Shown here in pieces: positions 12,286 through 23,155 of a stretch of DNA of 64,000 nt. The stretch spans positions 154,490,492-154,554,491 of the forward strand of contig OX638368.1 of assembly GCA_951812925.1 (NCBI GenBank), read 5' to 3'. The notes below the pieces were generated by a model. It searched no databases, was not told where the DNA came from, and saw nothing but the letters and a program-made list of their open reading frames with translations. Origin of the DNA: Calliopum simillimum (Eukaryota; Arthropoda; Insecta; Diptera; Lauxaniidae). The translations under genes and the position numbers were made by a program. Positions within the stretch are counted from its first letter, which is position 1. Each line of letters opens with the position of its first letter.

Positions 12286-13521
12286 GGGGAGGGGGGGGCT
12301 AGTGTGGACTGGGGGCTAGTGTGGACAAATTCGAATTCTCGCTCCGTTTTGAATTTTTTGTTTCTGTTTTATATTTTTCAGGTTGGTATTTGCACTCTGC
12401 ATCACCGAAAAAAAATTCATTTGTTGACAGTTCAGCTTTCCATGATAACGTGGCCGAACGTGTTTTACGCAGCAAAAAGTAATTTTTTTGTTGTTTCGTA
12501 GTTTCAGTGATATTTTTAAACTAATTATTCTTCTGCTGCAGTGTTAATAGATAATACAACTTAAAATAGTGTTTATTTAAACCATTGAAATTATTTTTGA
12601 AGAACTTTACCGTAAGATTAAAAAAAACTATTTTTGTTTAAAAAGACATGAAGGGGCTAGTGTGGACAACTGAAATGGGGCTAGTGTGAACATGTCCACA
12701 GCAGCTGAAATGACTCCAGAAATCGTCAGACCATTTCTAAAAGCAGTTCCAAGAAAGTACGTTACTAAAAAGAAAGAACGACAGATTCACGTATCCTGAT
12801 TTACCGGATACCAGCGAAATTTACCGAAATGAAATAGTGGCAAAGCTGCCATAACCACAACAACTGTCGGAAACATCGCGATCAGCAAGTTATATGAAGT
12901 TTGAAACAACCTGGACAAAAAGTATTTTATATTGGCCAAATTGTCACGATCCACGGTTCTGAAGATTTCGACATTACGTTACTAAAAAGAAAGAACGACA
13001 GACTCACGTATCCCGATATACCGGATACCAGCCAAATTCACCGAAATGAAATAGTGGCAAAGCTGCCACAAGCACAACAACTGCGGGAAACATCTCGATC
13101 AGCAAGTTATATGAAGTTTGATATAAATTTCTCCAAATACAACATGGGATAGCAGTTAATTTTTTATTTGTATTATTATTTGTATTACATCATTACTTTC
13201 TTGAACAAACATGTATTTGAACTCTTTCTTAACGTTTTTGTATGAATTATCAAGTTTCTTATGGTGTCCACATTAGCCCTCAGTTAAATCAATGGTTGTC
13301 CACACTAGCCCCTTATACGGGGCTAGTGTGGACAAATGTAAGCTCTTTTTAAAATGCATTAATAAAGCATTTATGAAAATAAAAAATCATAACTATTGAT
13401 GCAATTATGAAGGCAAGAGGTATAAGTAATCGCTAAAAATTACTTTATTACAAAAATGATATATTTGCATATAAAATTTTGTAATTATATAAAAATTGTC
13501 CACACTAGCCCCCCCCTCCCC
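12286..13521 (+). mobile_element. Pogo-like non-autonomous element with GGGGCTAGTGTGGACA repeats
   Basis: A 1,236-bp element with ends GGGGAGGGGGGGGCTAGTGT and its reverse complement, flanked by TA at 12284-12285 and 13522-13523. The 16-bp motif recurs at about 12308, 12653, 12678 and 13318 in one orientation and near 13243, 13300 and 13498 in the other. A C-terminal transposase-like coding remnant lies inside (12901-13152), preceded by a partial tandem duplicate of itself with a period of 217 bp. TA duplication plus this remnant suggests the pogo branch of Tc1/mariner; the assignment is inferred. Confidence 0.7.
12755..13152 (+). pseudogene. C-terminal remnant of a probable pogo-like transposase, tandemly duplicated
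   Basis: The frame at 12901-13152 contains FYIGQIVTIHGSEDFDITLL, then LTYPDIPDTSQIHRNEIVAK and a terminal FDINFSKYNMG. This resembles the small beta-rich tail that follows the DDE domain in some insect pogo/jerky-like transposases; I recognise the pattern but cannot confirm it by search. The segment starting GTTACTAAAAAGAAAGAACG occurs at 12761 and again at 12978, so the 3' coding part is duplicated. The first copy has a stop in place of a sense codon after AKLP. The DDE domain itself is absent. Confidence 0.5.
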
Positions 13522-13752
13522 TATTTGTTAAAAAAAAAATTATTATCACGTTTAATTCACTTTTAAATATTAAATGATTGAAGATCAGTATTTATTTTTA
13601 AAAGCACAGGCCTTACTTACTGGAGTGTGTACAGAAAAAGAGATCTAGCTTACTTGCACTGTTGTTCAACGACGATCTGTTTTGAAGATATTTTGAAAAA
13701 AACAGTTTTTTTTCTGAATTTTAGGTTTGTTGAAAAAATATCTCCTAAACTA

Positions 13753-14110
13753 TAGGTCATGGTTTGGTGGCCTCGCATTATTTCAAGTGCCGAGCTACAT
13801 CAAATATGCAATCAGAGTGCAATAGCAATCGAGGTCAAGCTGCGCAAATGGAGATGGATTGGTCACACTCTCCACCACACAGCGAAGTTTGTCGCTAGGC
13901 TCTTGAATGGAATCCACAAGGCAGTAGAGCTCGTGGTAGACTCAAAACCAACTGGAAGAGGTCGCTGGAAAAGGAAATCCAAGAATCGGGAAAGTTTTGG
14001 CAAGAGATTAAAGTCATCGCAAGGGATCGTGACAAATGGAGAGATTTCATATTGGCCCTATGCTCCTCCTAGGAGTTAAAGAAGAATGCATACATACATA
14101 CATACATAGG
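13753..14110 (+). pseudogene. 3' end of a non-LTR retrotransposon with CATA tail
   Basis: Codes, with a frameshift near 13930, for WPRIISSAELHQICNQSAI, then LRKWRWIGHTLHH, and in the next frame GRLKTNWKRSLEKEIQESGK and ARDRDKWRDFILALCSS before TAG at 14070-14072. The RKWRWIGHTL motif and the RDRDKWR end are typical of the extreme C-terminus of RTE-like LINE proteins downstream of reverse transcriptase. The fragment ends in CATA repeats (about 14089-14108), the kind of microsatellite tail such elements have. 5'-truncated; no catalytic domain remains. Clade assignment is tentative. Confidence 0.75.
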
Positions 14111-14745
14111 TCATACAAAAAGAAAACAATATGTAGCATGTAGTGCAAACGATTCCTTAAAAACAGGTATTTTTTTTTTTTTAAACGTGTGACTCACTGT
14201 TCATGAGTTATCGTAATTTTAAGCTCAACACATCATTGTGCCTACTCATAAGTGGCATGCACAATTTGCTAATTTTTTTCAATTTTTGAATAAGAATATC
14301 TCCTGAATTATAAGTCGTACGAAAATAATTATGATTTTTTATGTAACCGTAAAAGAGATATTTGTAAAAAACTGCTTCTGGACGCCATTTTTCCAATATG
14401 GCGGCGCGAGCGAACAAAATTCGAGGTAGAAAAGTGGAAATTCTAAAAAGGCACATCGAATTTTCTAAAAGAACTCATTTGCAGAAATCTCTGAAAACTT
14501 TGTAGGCAACATCATTTTATTCTCCCAAATGATTGTTCTATAAAATCTTTCTAATATTTAATATAGGCTGTTTACTTCTAGTAAGGTAATTATCACCAAT
14601 TAAGTTTACAAAGTAAAAGTTTACAAAATATTAATTTTAAGGGATACCACCTGCGCGTTTTCTTCTGAATTGGTATCTGGCCACTTTCAGGTACAATACC
14701 ACATTTTCCGCAAAAAAAAAAAAACATTTTAAATGTATTGTCTCG
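14111..14745. other. Non-coding stretch, nothing recognised
   Basis: AT-rich sequence between two LINE fragments. No repeat ends or exon candidates were seen. Confidence 0.4.
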
Positions 14746-16240
14746 AAACTGGATCCTAATAAGAACGGCAAACAGTCCTTGTGGAAAGCTTGCAAAAGTA
14801 TTAAAACTCCGATGGAAAGTGAGCTGCCGATAAGAGCCAACCTTGAGAACTGGGCTCGAAGTGATGAAGAAAAAGCTGATGCTTTTGCAAATCACTTAAG
14901 CACAGTTCTTCAACCAAATCCTCCTATTCAAGGCTTTATTCCTCCCAATTTGGCATTAAACAGCGATGTTATGCAATTGAACTTTTATATTAGCAACGTA
15001 AAGGGTGTAGTTGAAGAGATGTGTCCCACAAAAGCTCCTGGGTGCGATTATATAGCTCCAAAAATGATAAAGGAACTGCCAAATTTAGCTTCTGTCTTTT
15101 TAACTAGACTTTTTAATGCTATAATTCAGTATGGGTATTACCCAACAGAGTGGAAAATCTCATTAATAACCATGGTTCCAAAACCTGGCAAAGATCGTAC
15201 ATTGCCTTCTTCTTATAGACCCATCAGTCTATTACCATGCGCATCCAAACTGTTTGAAAAACTAATTTTATCCACCAATTCGGTTTCCGAAAATACCACG
15301 GAACAATTGAACAGGTTAATAGAATCACAAATGAAATAAGGAAGGCTTTCGAACAAAGTGAATACCGTACAGCAGCTTTTCTCGACGTAGCTCAAGCGCT
15401 TGATAAAGTATTGCATGAAGGCCTTATCAATAAAATTAAACGCGTACTGCCTTTTAATGTCCACACAACATTTATTTCTTACCTGGAAAGCAGGCATTTT
15501 AGAATTAGACATAACTGTTTTATTTCGTCACTTTTAAAAATTAATGCAGGTGTCCCTCAAGGAAGCGTGCTGGGTCCTTTTTTGTACTTACTGTATACCT
15601 CTGATTTACACAACTTCAACTTCATTTAAACTCTATCGGAAAGTGGTTGCTGCTGTGGCACATAAAAGTAAATGAACAAAAATTCAAGCAGGTTGCTTTT
15701 ACCCTTAGGCGAGGTAATTGCCCTGCTATCATATTAAATAACACTTCAATCTTTCAATCTAAAAACGTCACATATCTAGGTATTCATTTAGGCAGACGGC
15801 TAACATGGCGAAGGCATATTGAAGCCAAAAAAACGCATGTTAAACTAAAAGTCTCCAGTCTGCATTGGCTCATAAATAATCGGTCCCGTCTGAAACTTGA
15901 ATATAAAATCCTTTTATATAAATCCATCATTAAGCCAATTTGGTTATATGGTATACAGTTATGGGGTAACGCCAGCTCCTCGAACATTGAACTATTACAA
16001 CGGACGCAGTCCAAAATTTTAAGAACCATTACAGGCGCTCCATGGTATATACGGAACGAACACATATATCAGGATCTATGCATGCCCTTGGTTAAAGACG
16101 AAATCAACAAATACAAGCAAAATTATGCTGAAAGATTGATGTATCATCCTAATGCATTGGCACGGAGTTCGAAGAATTTAGAAAATTTCTCCAGACTAAA
16201 AAGAAATGATCGCCCTGCTATGAATATCGTTAGCAATTAG
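14746..16240 (+). pseudogene. Jockey-type reverse transcriptase ORF2 pseudogene
   Basis: Starts in frame at LDPNKNGKQSLWKACK. Recognisable motifs follow in order: CPTKAPGCDYIAPKMIKELP, SSYRPISLLPCASKLFEKLI, then after a deletion and frameshift near 15273 HQFGFRKYHGTIEQVNRI, AAFLDVAQALDKV, and GVPQGSVLGPFLYLLYTSDL. The frame then stops at 15629 and resumes near 15630 with IGKWLLLWHIKVNEQKF. The stretch that should hold the FADD catalytic box lies in this gap and is missing. The rest reads KNVTYLGIHLGRRLTWRRHI and KPIWLYGIQLWGNASSSNIE and ends with TAG at 16238-16240. The endonuclease domain is lost by 5' truncation. Non-functional. Confidence 0.9.
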
Positions 16241-16272
16241 CTATGTTAAGCTGACTGAATTCTAAATTTTAT

Positions 16273-16375
16273 ATGCAGCCGGTATCTGGCGCGTACTTTC
16301 TCTATGCAGCCGGTATCTGGCGCGTACTCTTTCTTATATTTCTTGTTCCTGCTAAACATGCAGCCGGAACTACTG
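16273..16375 (+). repeat. Tandem repeat in the Jockey 3' UTR
   Basis: ATGCAGCCGGTATCTGGCGC occurs at about 16273 and 16303, and a diverged copy (ATGCAGCCGGAACTACTGGC) at about 16359. It is GC-richer than its surroundings and sits between the ORF end and the poly(A) signal. Confidence 0.8.
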
Positions 16376-16628
16376 GCGCAAATTTGTATGGAGTTCTTTT
16401 CACTCAAACATCCTGCTAGGCGGGCGGCATGTTTGTGAGAAGACTGAACGTGCAACATCTGCGTTCTTCTGCGCGCTTACCGAACCCCTAGGATGTACAA
16501 GTCACTATTAACTCTGGAGGCACATTGAACACTAAATTATGTATAAGATTAATTATGTATTGTATAATAATGTTATTTAGGATTAAGATTTTTAAACTTA
16601 TTGTTAGTCTCATAAGATGAGAAGATTC

Positions 16629-16634
16629 AATAAA
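16629..16634 (+). terminator. Polyadenylation signal of the Jockey element
   Basis: AATAAA about 14 bases before the genomic poly(A) tract, as expected for the retrotransposed transcript. Confidence 0.85.
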
Positions 16635-16675
16635 TGAATTCAAGCATTAAAAAAAAAAAACATGTATTTTTCAAT

Positions 16676-16831
16676 GCTGAATCCGAATCCGGAACCTGAA
16701 TTCCAGTAAATTGCCTGGAATTTGAGATATCCTAATTCAAAAGAGAGAAAAATTCTAGGTCTTTTGCTCTTTAAACTAGGATATCTCAAAATCTAGACAA
16801 GCTATCCCAATTCTAGTACCGGATTCAGTAA
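16676..16831. repeat. Hairpin MITE-like repeat (~155 bp)
   Basis: The whole segment folds on itself. TGAATCCGAATCCGG on the left pairs with the right end CCGGATTCAG, and TTTGAGATATCCTA at about 16720 pairs with TAGGATATCTCAAA at about 16778. It lies between the Jockey poly(A) and the next TA-flanked element. Confidence 0.65.
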
Positions 16832-16840
16832 CAAAAAGTA

Positions 16841-17739
16841 GAGTAGAACGGGGCAATGTCGTGCACTCAACTTTGACATGCTCGTAAAGCCGTACATCTC
16901 AAGCGAATGCGACGAGTAAGCATCCGATCGAAAGATAATTTCGTTGGTTACATCTATGTCTAACAACATTTGTGTAGCGAGAAATTGTGGTTGTGTAAGT
17001 GAAGAAAAAAAAAATGTGCACGACATTACCCCCCTCAAAATTTGTGGGGTAATGTCGTGCATTGTTTTCCGAGTATAGTAAAAGTACCAAAATGTGTGAG
17101 AAATGATAGGTAGTGGTTCTATTAGAGGAGATTTAGCATTATCATGTATTTATTCATTATTATACAAGTGTGAAGTACATAATATGTTGTGCAGAGTAGA
17201 ACGGGGCAATGTCGTGCACTCAACTTTGACATGCTCGTAAAGCCGTACATCTCAAGCGAATGCAACGAGTAAGCATCCGATCGAAGTATAATTTCATTGG
17301 TTACATCCATGTGTCACAACATTTGTGTAGCGAGAAATTGTGTTTGTGTAAGTGAATGTGCACGACATTACCCCAATGGTCGTTTTAAAGGTCAACTTCG
17401 ATAACTCGGTGAAGCCCAAAATTTTTTTCGAAAACCAAATACTTCTTTCCTTTGGCAGGATATTTCGTTTCAGAAAACACTTACCTGGTATATTTTCCCG
17501 CAAGGAAAATTATTTTTCTGACCCGATGAAAAAACAATTTTATCGTCCCGAAAGCGTGCGTTTTGAAAAAAACGTTACTCTGTAGAGACGAACTGGTGAA
17601 AATTGCTAGTATTATATGCATAAGCTCAGTAGGTCAGCTGGTCCCTACCTTACGAACAGTTGGTAAATCATTCAATTCTTTGGGCTAAAACAGCCAGTGC
17701 ACGACATTACCCCCTGCACGACATTACCCCGTTCTACTC
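16841..17739. mobile_element. TA-flanked non-autonomous element with GGGGYAATGTCGTGCA repeats
   Basis: An 899-bp element with ends GAGTAGAACGGGGCAATGTC (left) and the reverse complement of GAGTAGAACGGGGTAATGTC (right), flanked by TA at 16839-16840 and 17740-17741. A second internal copy of the left end starts at 17194 and is followed by about 180 bp of near-identical sequence, so the left part is duplicated with a period of about 353 bp. The motif also occurs inverted near 17019, 17358, 17699 and 17715. No coding sequence is recognised. The design parallels the element at 12286-13521. Confidence 0.75.
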
Positions 17740-19110
17740 TACATTTAAAATTACTATTTTTGTTATTGTTTGTTGGATTTAGTTCTTTCGGTTTTTTAAT
17801 TTAATATGGAAAATTTCATTTAAAATACTAAACGGCTACTCGTACGGTTTTAAGGAAAATGAGGTATTGTACCCGAATGTGCCCAGATACCAATTTAGAA
17901 AAAAACGCGCGGATGGTATTCCTTAAAATCAAAATCGGTTCCATATAGCCGTTACTCCCATACAAGTAAAACATGTTTGATGTTATACTTATTAAAATAA
18001 AGCTGTAGGAGTAATGATGAAATTTGATGTAAAAATACCTGTAACTAATAACTTCCGGTCGAAACTTGAGGCAAAAAGGTACGAAGTTTAAAAAGACTTA
18101 AACGTAGTAAAAACGTGGAGATAGCATATTTGCGCTCTTCAAAAAATTAAGTACAGAAGAAGTTTTAAAATTTTGACATCGCAAAAAGTGGAAATAGGAC
18201 TTTAACGCGCTAAGGTATCGATATGATTCTCCATGAAAGAGATCTTGATATTCTTGAATAAAATCAATTCAATTCAAAACAATATTCAAATAAATTTTAA
18301 TTATATATTTATTTAGTTATACACATTGGCTCTCAACAGTTCATGTGTGCCACTATAATCGAGAGATTCCAACAAATGTAGTGGAAAATGGGGGAGGGGA
18401 AAGGGGCGAAGTAAAATGCTTGACCACAGCAACAGCAGTAGCATCACTAATAAATAAGAGAGTGACATCAAATGTGACTTAAATGACAAAATAATGAAAT
18501 CCAACAGAAACAGAGCAAAATAAAATCCAATAAAGAACGGCTCAGCGTAGTCCCGATAATAGCGACGATGCTAATGCTGGGTAAAAATTATAGCGGTACT
18601 TGTTAGTGATGATGACGAATAACAAAAACAAAAAGATAAAAAAAACGAGACGCTGCATTCAGTAGTGAGACGACCTCGATCACAGCCATAGGGCAAACGG
18701 ACAGGCAGGCCGCGCGCAAGTCAATAGACCGCAAGACTACAAGTTGAGGTTATTTTTCAATTAAATAAATTAAACGTGAGTTTAAAGAGGGCCAGCATAT
18801 TTGTGCGAGGAAAGAACGAGACAACTGCGACAACTGTGTGCGATATGATCAGAATGACAAAACAAACAAAAAGTTGAGGGTTGATCTGCAAAGAAATCAG
18901 ATGGACATTTTATATGGGTGTACATAAATATTTTATTTTCTTTTATTTTTATTTTTTTTTATTTTTTTCGCTGTTTTAATTTAGTAAGAGCTTTGTGACA
19001 TGCGCACAAACGCAAAATAAAAAGTCAGCAGAAATGAAAAAATTGTTTTGAAAAATTAATGACTTTGGGCGGACAAACAGAACTGCGATCAGTTTGAAAA
19101 TTGAGCTCGA

Positions 19111-19145
19111 TCAGTGAACTTTGATTGTTGAGTAGTGTTGGTTGT
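19111..19145 (+). promoter_or_regulatory. Candidate Inr + DPE core promoter
   Basis: TCAGTG at 19111-19116 resembles an insect initiator with the A at 19113 as +1. At +28 to +33 (19140-19145) lies GGTTGT, an exact match to the DPE consensus RGWYVT at the required spacing. There is no TATA box. The last initiator base is off consensus, and both motifs are short, so the match may be chance. If real, transcription would run rightwards towards the splice-donor-like site near 19936. Confidence 0.25.
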
Positions 19146-20223
19146 AGCGACTGAAATTTAAATTTGAAATTGATATTTGTTTTTATTTTTATTCAAACGA
19201 TAATTAGTAGATTAGATTTAAACGGCTGCCATATTTTTAAAATCAAAACTTGAAAACAGAAAAAAAGTAAAATTATATAAATATACGTTGAACTGAAAGA
19301 CACATCATCGCTTACGTAGAATCTGCGAGACTCGCATTTGTGCTATAATTAAACAACAGAAAATAAGTTGCTTCCATATAGCGCCGCCCAAGCGTGGGGG
19401 TTAAGACCTTAAAACGCGCGATAAACCTTATCGCGCATTCAATGAAGATATGTCGCTCAGTGTAGCCGGTCTTTTTTTTTTTAAATAACTCTGCCTACAG
19501 TGAATGCTGCTGTTGCCTTAAGTTGCAACTTGTTGTTGCTTTTACTGCAGCAACAAGTGGTCGGTTGCGTTACAAAAAAATAAAAAAAAAAAAACAAAAA
19601 AAAATTGCTCTCTTATGAATTTTTCTAAAAGTTGAAGACTACTTTACTGTAAATGTGATCTAAAATAACTTTTATATTTTAATCGTGAAACATGCTGCTC
19701 GTTCGCACAAACAAAGTGATTTTTAATGGAATAATTTCGAGCCCAGATTGCAGCGCGTTTCATTTAATTCTTTAGCTTTTTGTTTTTGTAAAACTGATAA
19801 GAAATGTTTATTTTTTTGTTTCTACATAATTTCTATAATTTCACAACAAGCAAAAATGTACATCTGTGAGATTTGTAATATTTAAAAAAACACTAACGTC
19901 AAGTAATAAGAGGTGATATTTTAATGCGTTAATTGGTAAGTAAGAAACTGCTGTTATTCTTTTTATGCTAATGTATTTAGGTCTATCTTAAGTTGTGTGT
20001 GCGTTCTTCAATTTAAACATAACAGTTTTGAGTGGACCGTAGCTTCCTTTGAAATTCTCTCTCAAACATATGGATCAGCTTCCTGAACTCCGTAGTTCCG
20101 TCCATTTATCGTTCTTTGGAAGGCGATAATCCAAAACATCTTAATCACATAATCGCAGAAAGCATATCGATACATCCAACGTATAAGTTGGTAACTCAAG
20201 TTACCAGGAATGCAATGATATCA

Positions 20224-20290
20224 GCGTCTTGGTCTAGGTCTCGAAAAATTACCAAGCCCAAGAACAAGATTCTAGACTTAGACTAATTTT
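20224..20290. repeat. Dispersed TCTTGGTC-type repeat, copy 1
   Basis: GCGTCTTGGTCTAGGTCTCG followed by AAAAATTACCAAG and CAAGATTCTAGACT. The same phrase order recurs near 21646-21712, 22676-22790, 29242-29515 and 36636-36800. Confidence 0.55.
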
Positions 20291-21199
20291 GCTCAACACT
20301 AATTAAAAATTAAAAAAAAAAACTATAATCAAAACTTGGCCGACAAGCAAAAATTGGTGACAAAAAAATTAAGTTTACTTCCGAGACACACTTAATTCTT
20401 CTATTATACATACGTGTGGTTTTTTGTTTTTTTTTTTGTTCTGAATGCTATACATTTTTCAAAAAGAAATATATGTGCTTTCAAAAGGATAATGCAAGTT
20501 GACGTAATGAGGGGTGGGTTTCAGAATCTACTTACATACCATATATATGTATGAACGACAACATCAATAAGGTGCAAGCCTTACAAATATTTTTATGAAT
20601 ATTTTTTCTTATAAAACATACTTGTAAGTGGAAAATTGCTTTAAAATCGATTTTTTATTTTTTCTCAAAACAATTTGTTGGAATTTTTTCTTTTTTGCAT
20701 AATAATGGAGGGAAAATTCAAATTAACTTTAATGGTTGGAAGTCATGTTAGTTGCAGCGCCATTGTCGTCAGTGTTTTGATATTTTTTGTTTTTTTACTT
20801 ATTGTGACTTAACCCTTTTAAAGCGTAAGGTGAACGAATTTGAGATAGCAAGATATTTTTCTTAAGTAGTTTGAATGTAAATATGAACTGCTGAGTGGCT
20901 GAATTAACCAAGTATATTGATTGACTAAAGTAACTTCTTAATCGGAAATAATAATTAAAAAGTATCGAAAGGGTCAAAATCGAAATACCTTTAATCTGGT
21001 CAAAAGTCGTAAAAAATAAAGTTTTTTTTTAAATACTCTTTACAGTTTGTATCGTCTTGCTGAAATAAGTAGACCTTGAAAAATCGATGAGTAAGATATA
21101 CTTCTATAAGGCTTCTGGGATCTATCCGATTGCGCTTCTTAAATGTAACATTCTGTGAGTCTTTTGTAAAAAGAAAGTGTGTAAAATTTACTGTAAAAG

Positions 21200-21470
21200 T
21201 CAATTGAGGAGTGGCCGTACCAAAGTGCCTAAGTACCATTTCGAGGCAAAACTAGTGTCATAATATGAAACGGGTGACATATCGTTAGAAATTAATAAAA
21301 TTGTTTTCTGTTTTCTCTTAAAATTTACTTGATAGTGTGAAATTGATGTCGTTATGTTGAAAAAATTATAACAGTCAAATAACCGACTATTAGACACATA
21401 AAATGTATGACATTACTTTTGCCTCAAAATGGTACTTAGGCCCTTTGGTTCGGCCCATTTTCAATTGATT
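21200..21470. mobile_element. MITE with GAGGAGTGGCCGTACC ends, copy 1
   Basis: About 270 bp with inverted ends of about 40 bp. The left arm TTGAGGAGTGGCCGTACCAA pairs with the right arm near 21425-21465, in which the outermost bases are diverged. A second copy at 36806-37056 has the same interior and cleaner ends. No coding capacity. Confidence 0.8.
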
Positions 21471-22675
21471 TGAATATGGAATCTCTTCATAATAGTGAAT
21501 ACTATCGGACCCTTAAAATCAAAATTTACAATAAGTAATATTTTTTTGAAAGTTGTGGTTGACTTAAACTCAAATTATTTCACAATAATTGTTAGTAATT
21601 GTTATGAAAAAAATCATAAATAATTTCAACCGTGACTAAGAGCAAAATTACTCTTGGTCTTGGTGATTTTTCGCGGCCAAGATCAATACCAAAACTAGTT
21701 TTCAGTCTTGCTAATTTAAAGTTAATTGGTATGTCATGCCCCTTTCAAGCATAAAGTTATCTCTCAATTCAAAATTTTGCATCTTAAAAACCCAACTGCA
21801 GTTATGTCTTCTGGACGTTTATTTAGTTTCTTCGAAATAACGAATAAATTAGAAGGCAAAATAAGAAAAATAAAGCCGGAGTTTTATGTAGCAAAGTCCC
21901 TAATACGAGTTTAAAAATCGTGAAAAATGGAGCCGCAATTTTCTTTTCCAAAATTTTATTTCGTAGAGTTCATTACAAAATTGCAGCATTTTTCCAAGAA
22001 ATTTTGTAATCTCTACTATGTTTTATCAATTTGGTTCAAAATGACAGAGTAGGAATTTTAGAAAACCTTTCTTTTCTCCATCGAATGCAATCATTTGCAA
22101 TGACTTTTGTTTTTCTCCGTGACTGTCGCGATTCCCCGATTTTCTTCTCCAAGACACTTGGCCTACCACGTACTCGGTGAGCGTGTATTATGCTTGAAAA
22201 AAAAAGGAACATTTTACACATGTCCTAAATAAGAGTCAAATGAGTTCTTTACTCAAAGTTTTCCATTGCATTATTTAATGTGTTTCGCCGTCAAGAATCG
22301 CTTAGTCCCATAATTTCAAGCTTAATTAGCGAAATCCTTGGGTTTCGACTGTGGGAAAATATTTAGAAAATTAATATTTTTCATTAAATTTATCTCTAAA
22401 TATTTGATCCTTCAAATAAATAAATAGTGATGAGCAAACAAAGATTAAAAGCAAAGCAGTGTTGATAGTTGGCCTTCGCCATTAAGACTTGATTTCGGGT
22501 TCGGTCTTGAAAAAATTGTTAAAGATTGTTGAGTATTCAAAGTATCCAAATTAATTTTCCGAAGCAGTTGAGTTTTTATGATGCCAAATTTTGAATTAAG
22601 ATATGAATTTATGATTGAAAGGGGAGAGGAGTACCTATTAACTATAAATTACTAAGACTGAGAATCAGCATTGGT
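21471..22675. other. Non-coding stretch, nothing recognised apart from a TTGGTC repeat patch
   Basis: AT-rich DNA; a weak copy of the TCTTGGTC-type repeat lies at about 21646-21712. No gene is supported. Confidence 0.35.
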
Positions 22676-22790
22676 CCTGATGATCATCGTGATCAAGACC
22701 AAGACCATAGCAGTGATCAAGACCATAGCAGTCTTGGTTTCGAAATTATGTCATCGTTTTGGTCTCGAAAAATTTCAAGATATATATGTC
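22676..22790. repeat. Dispersed TCTTGGTC-type repeat, copy 2
   Basis: ATCAAGACCAAGACCATAGC is repeated in part within the copy and is followed by the complementary phrase AGCAGTCTTGG and TTTTGGTCTCGAAAAATTTC. Opposite-strand versions of the same motif lie close together, so the sequence can fold back. Confidence 0.6.
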
Positions 22791-22858
22791 TTGCAGCCGC
22801 TTGTTTGCTTGTTTTATCAAATACTATAGTTGTAGTCTGCACTACTAAATGCTGGTTA

Positions 22859-23000
22859 GCGGACATAATCCCAACGGACATAATCCCCATTTCGTAAATG
22901 GGGATTATGTCCGAAAATTTTTCGGTCATAATCCCCATTTTGGTCATGGGGGTTATGTCCGCAAATTTTTCGGACATAATCCCAATGGGGGTTTTGTCCG
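22859..23000. repeat. Cluster of GGACATAATCCCC motifs in both orientations
   Basis: The 13-bp motif or close variants (GGTCATAATCCCC, GGGGGTTATGTCC, GGGGGTTTTGTCC) occurs seven or eight times within about 140 bp, alternating orientation, with AAATTTTTCGG spacers. Very high hairpin potential. It resembles the ends of the GGGG-motif elements at 12.3 and 16.8 kb but has no clear outer boundary. Confidence 0.75.
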
Positions 23001-23074
23001 AAAAATTTAATTAAGATTGAACAAAATTTTTCCAATAATCCATTTAAAAAATTTATATAGTGTTGGATGTTATA

Positions 23075-23155
23075 GACTGACGCCGCGAAGCCGGTGTTGG
23101 ATTTTTGGGAGTTTTAAATCCTGAGCTGCGGCCGCAGGCCGCCCACTTACCCCTG
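23075..23155. other. Isolated GC-rich patch
   Basis: Contains ACGCCGCGAAGCCGG and CTGCGGCCGCAGGCCGCC in an otherwise very AT-rich region. No open frame or repeat family is recognised. It may be part of a repeat not otherwise represented here. Confidence 0.4.

Larger units (their letters stand above)
14746..16660 (+). mobile_element. Jockey-clade non-LTR retrotransposon, 5'-truncated
   Basis: Retrotransposon copy beginning inside the linker before the reverse transcriptase, running through a 3' UTR, AATAAA at 16629-16634 and a poly(A) run ending at about 16660. The poly(A) shows integration from an RNA copy. The 3' UTR carries a short tandem repeat (16273-16375). Confidence 0.9.
17742..21199. 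other. Mostly single-copy-looking non-coding DNA; possible promoter region
   Basis: No long open frame. The part from about 18640 to 19500 is more complex and GC-richer than most of the window (for example GGCCGCGCGC near 18708 and a GCGCGATAA/TTATCGCGC hairpin at 19415-19435). It could be the upstream or 5' UTR region of a host gene. A GGTAAGTAAG at about 19936 is a good 5' splice site. Confidence 0.35.
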
